In this document: in pieces, positions 4,984 through 5,038 of the stretch
Numbering within the stretch: the first letter of the stretch is position 1
How the letters are laid out: the number at the start of each line of letters is the position of its first letter
DNA from: Desulfobacteraceae bacterium
Lineage (GTDB): Bacteria > Desulfobacterota > DSM-4660 > Desulfatiglandales > HGW-15
Assembly (NCBI GenBank): GCA_003819975.1
Contig: RPPU01000369.1
Location: 1-5,038, forward strand
Reading direction: 5' to 3'
DNA length: 5,038 nucleotides
Made by a program: the position numbers and the translations under genes
Notes under the pieces: generated by a model
The model's input: the letters and a program-made list of their open reading frames with translations, nothing else
What the model was told of the DNA's origin: nothing
Databases searched by the model: none

Positions 4984-5037
4984 TTATTCATCCGCATCAA
5001 GGAACTTACGCGGCCCTTGTTCCATACCCTGCAAAGG
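4984..5037 (-). other. Possible 3' end of a gene entering from the right
   Basis: A minus-strand frame open from the window edge ends at TAA (4984-4986) with 17 residues finishing GMEQGPRKFLDADE. This piece is GC-richer than the AT-rich DNA beside it, as expected of coding sequence. Other frames through the same bases are also open, including a plus-strand one reading IRIKELTRPLFHTLQR, so strand and frame are uncertain. No function can be assigned. Confidence 0.2.
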
Positions 5038-5038
5038 A

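Overview
The window is a stretch of bacterial chromosome with short housekeeping or envelope genes separated by AT-rich spacers. The taxonomic signal is weak. The runs of 'cccttgaaccc'-type low-complexity DNA at the left end, the Gre-like factor with an acidic N-terminal tail, and the ACNAAG-type spacer repeat near the right end remind me of Desulfobacterota or related Gram-negatives. An O-antigen ligase-like protein argues for an outer membrane. This placement is inference only.

Left part (1-901): a GC-richer minus-strand gene for a GreA/GreB-family RNA polymerase secondary-channel factor (187-735). Its downstream spacer (1-186) is full of inverted repeats. It is divergent from a plus-strand gene for a polytopic O-antigen ligase/polymerase-like membrane protein (971-2218), and a candidate promoter for each lies in the shared 735-971 interval.

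Middle (2219-2983): a 331-bp gene-free spacer with short hairpins, two competing GC-rich inverted repeats and an excellent sigma70-type promoter (TTGACA, 16 bp, TATAAT). The promoter drives a 130-residue soluble, mainly helical protein of unknown function (2550-2942). That gene is followed directly by a perfect 16-bp inverted repeat whose A/T tracts are on the wrong side for an ordinary intrinsic terminator.

Right-middle (2984-4512): a probable two-gene operon of exported proteins. A spacer with three TTTTTAC heptamers spaced exactly 11 bp apart precedes a secreted ARPP-1 (DUF6569) domain protein (3131-4207). Fifteen bases later comes the remnant of a SIMPL/DUF541 protein (4223-4512), which keeps its signal peptide and N-terminus and its C-terminus in a different frame but lacks the roughly 140 residues between. 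It therefore looks like a deletion pseudogene or an assembly error.

Right end (4513-5038): AT-rich, accessory-looking DNA with an 8-bp tandem repeat, a minus-strand 74-residue two-helix membrane protein (4627-4851), a stranded TPR-like fragment just upstream of it (4873-4980), and possibly the tail of another gene at the edge. I found no tRNA, rRNA, CRISPR array or complete mobile element. No clearly new multi-gene system is visible. The best candidates for something undescribed are the 130-residue orphan with its unusual flanking DNA structures, and the regulated exported ARPP-1/SIMPL pair.
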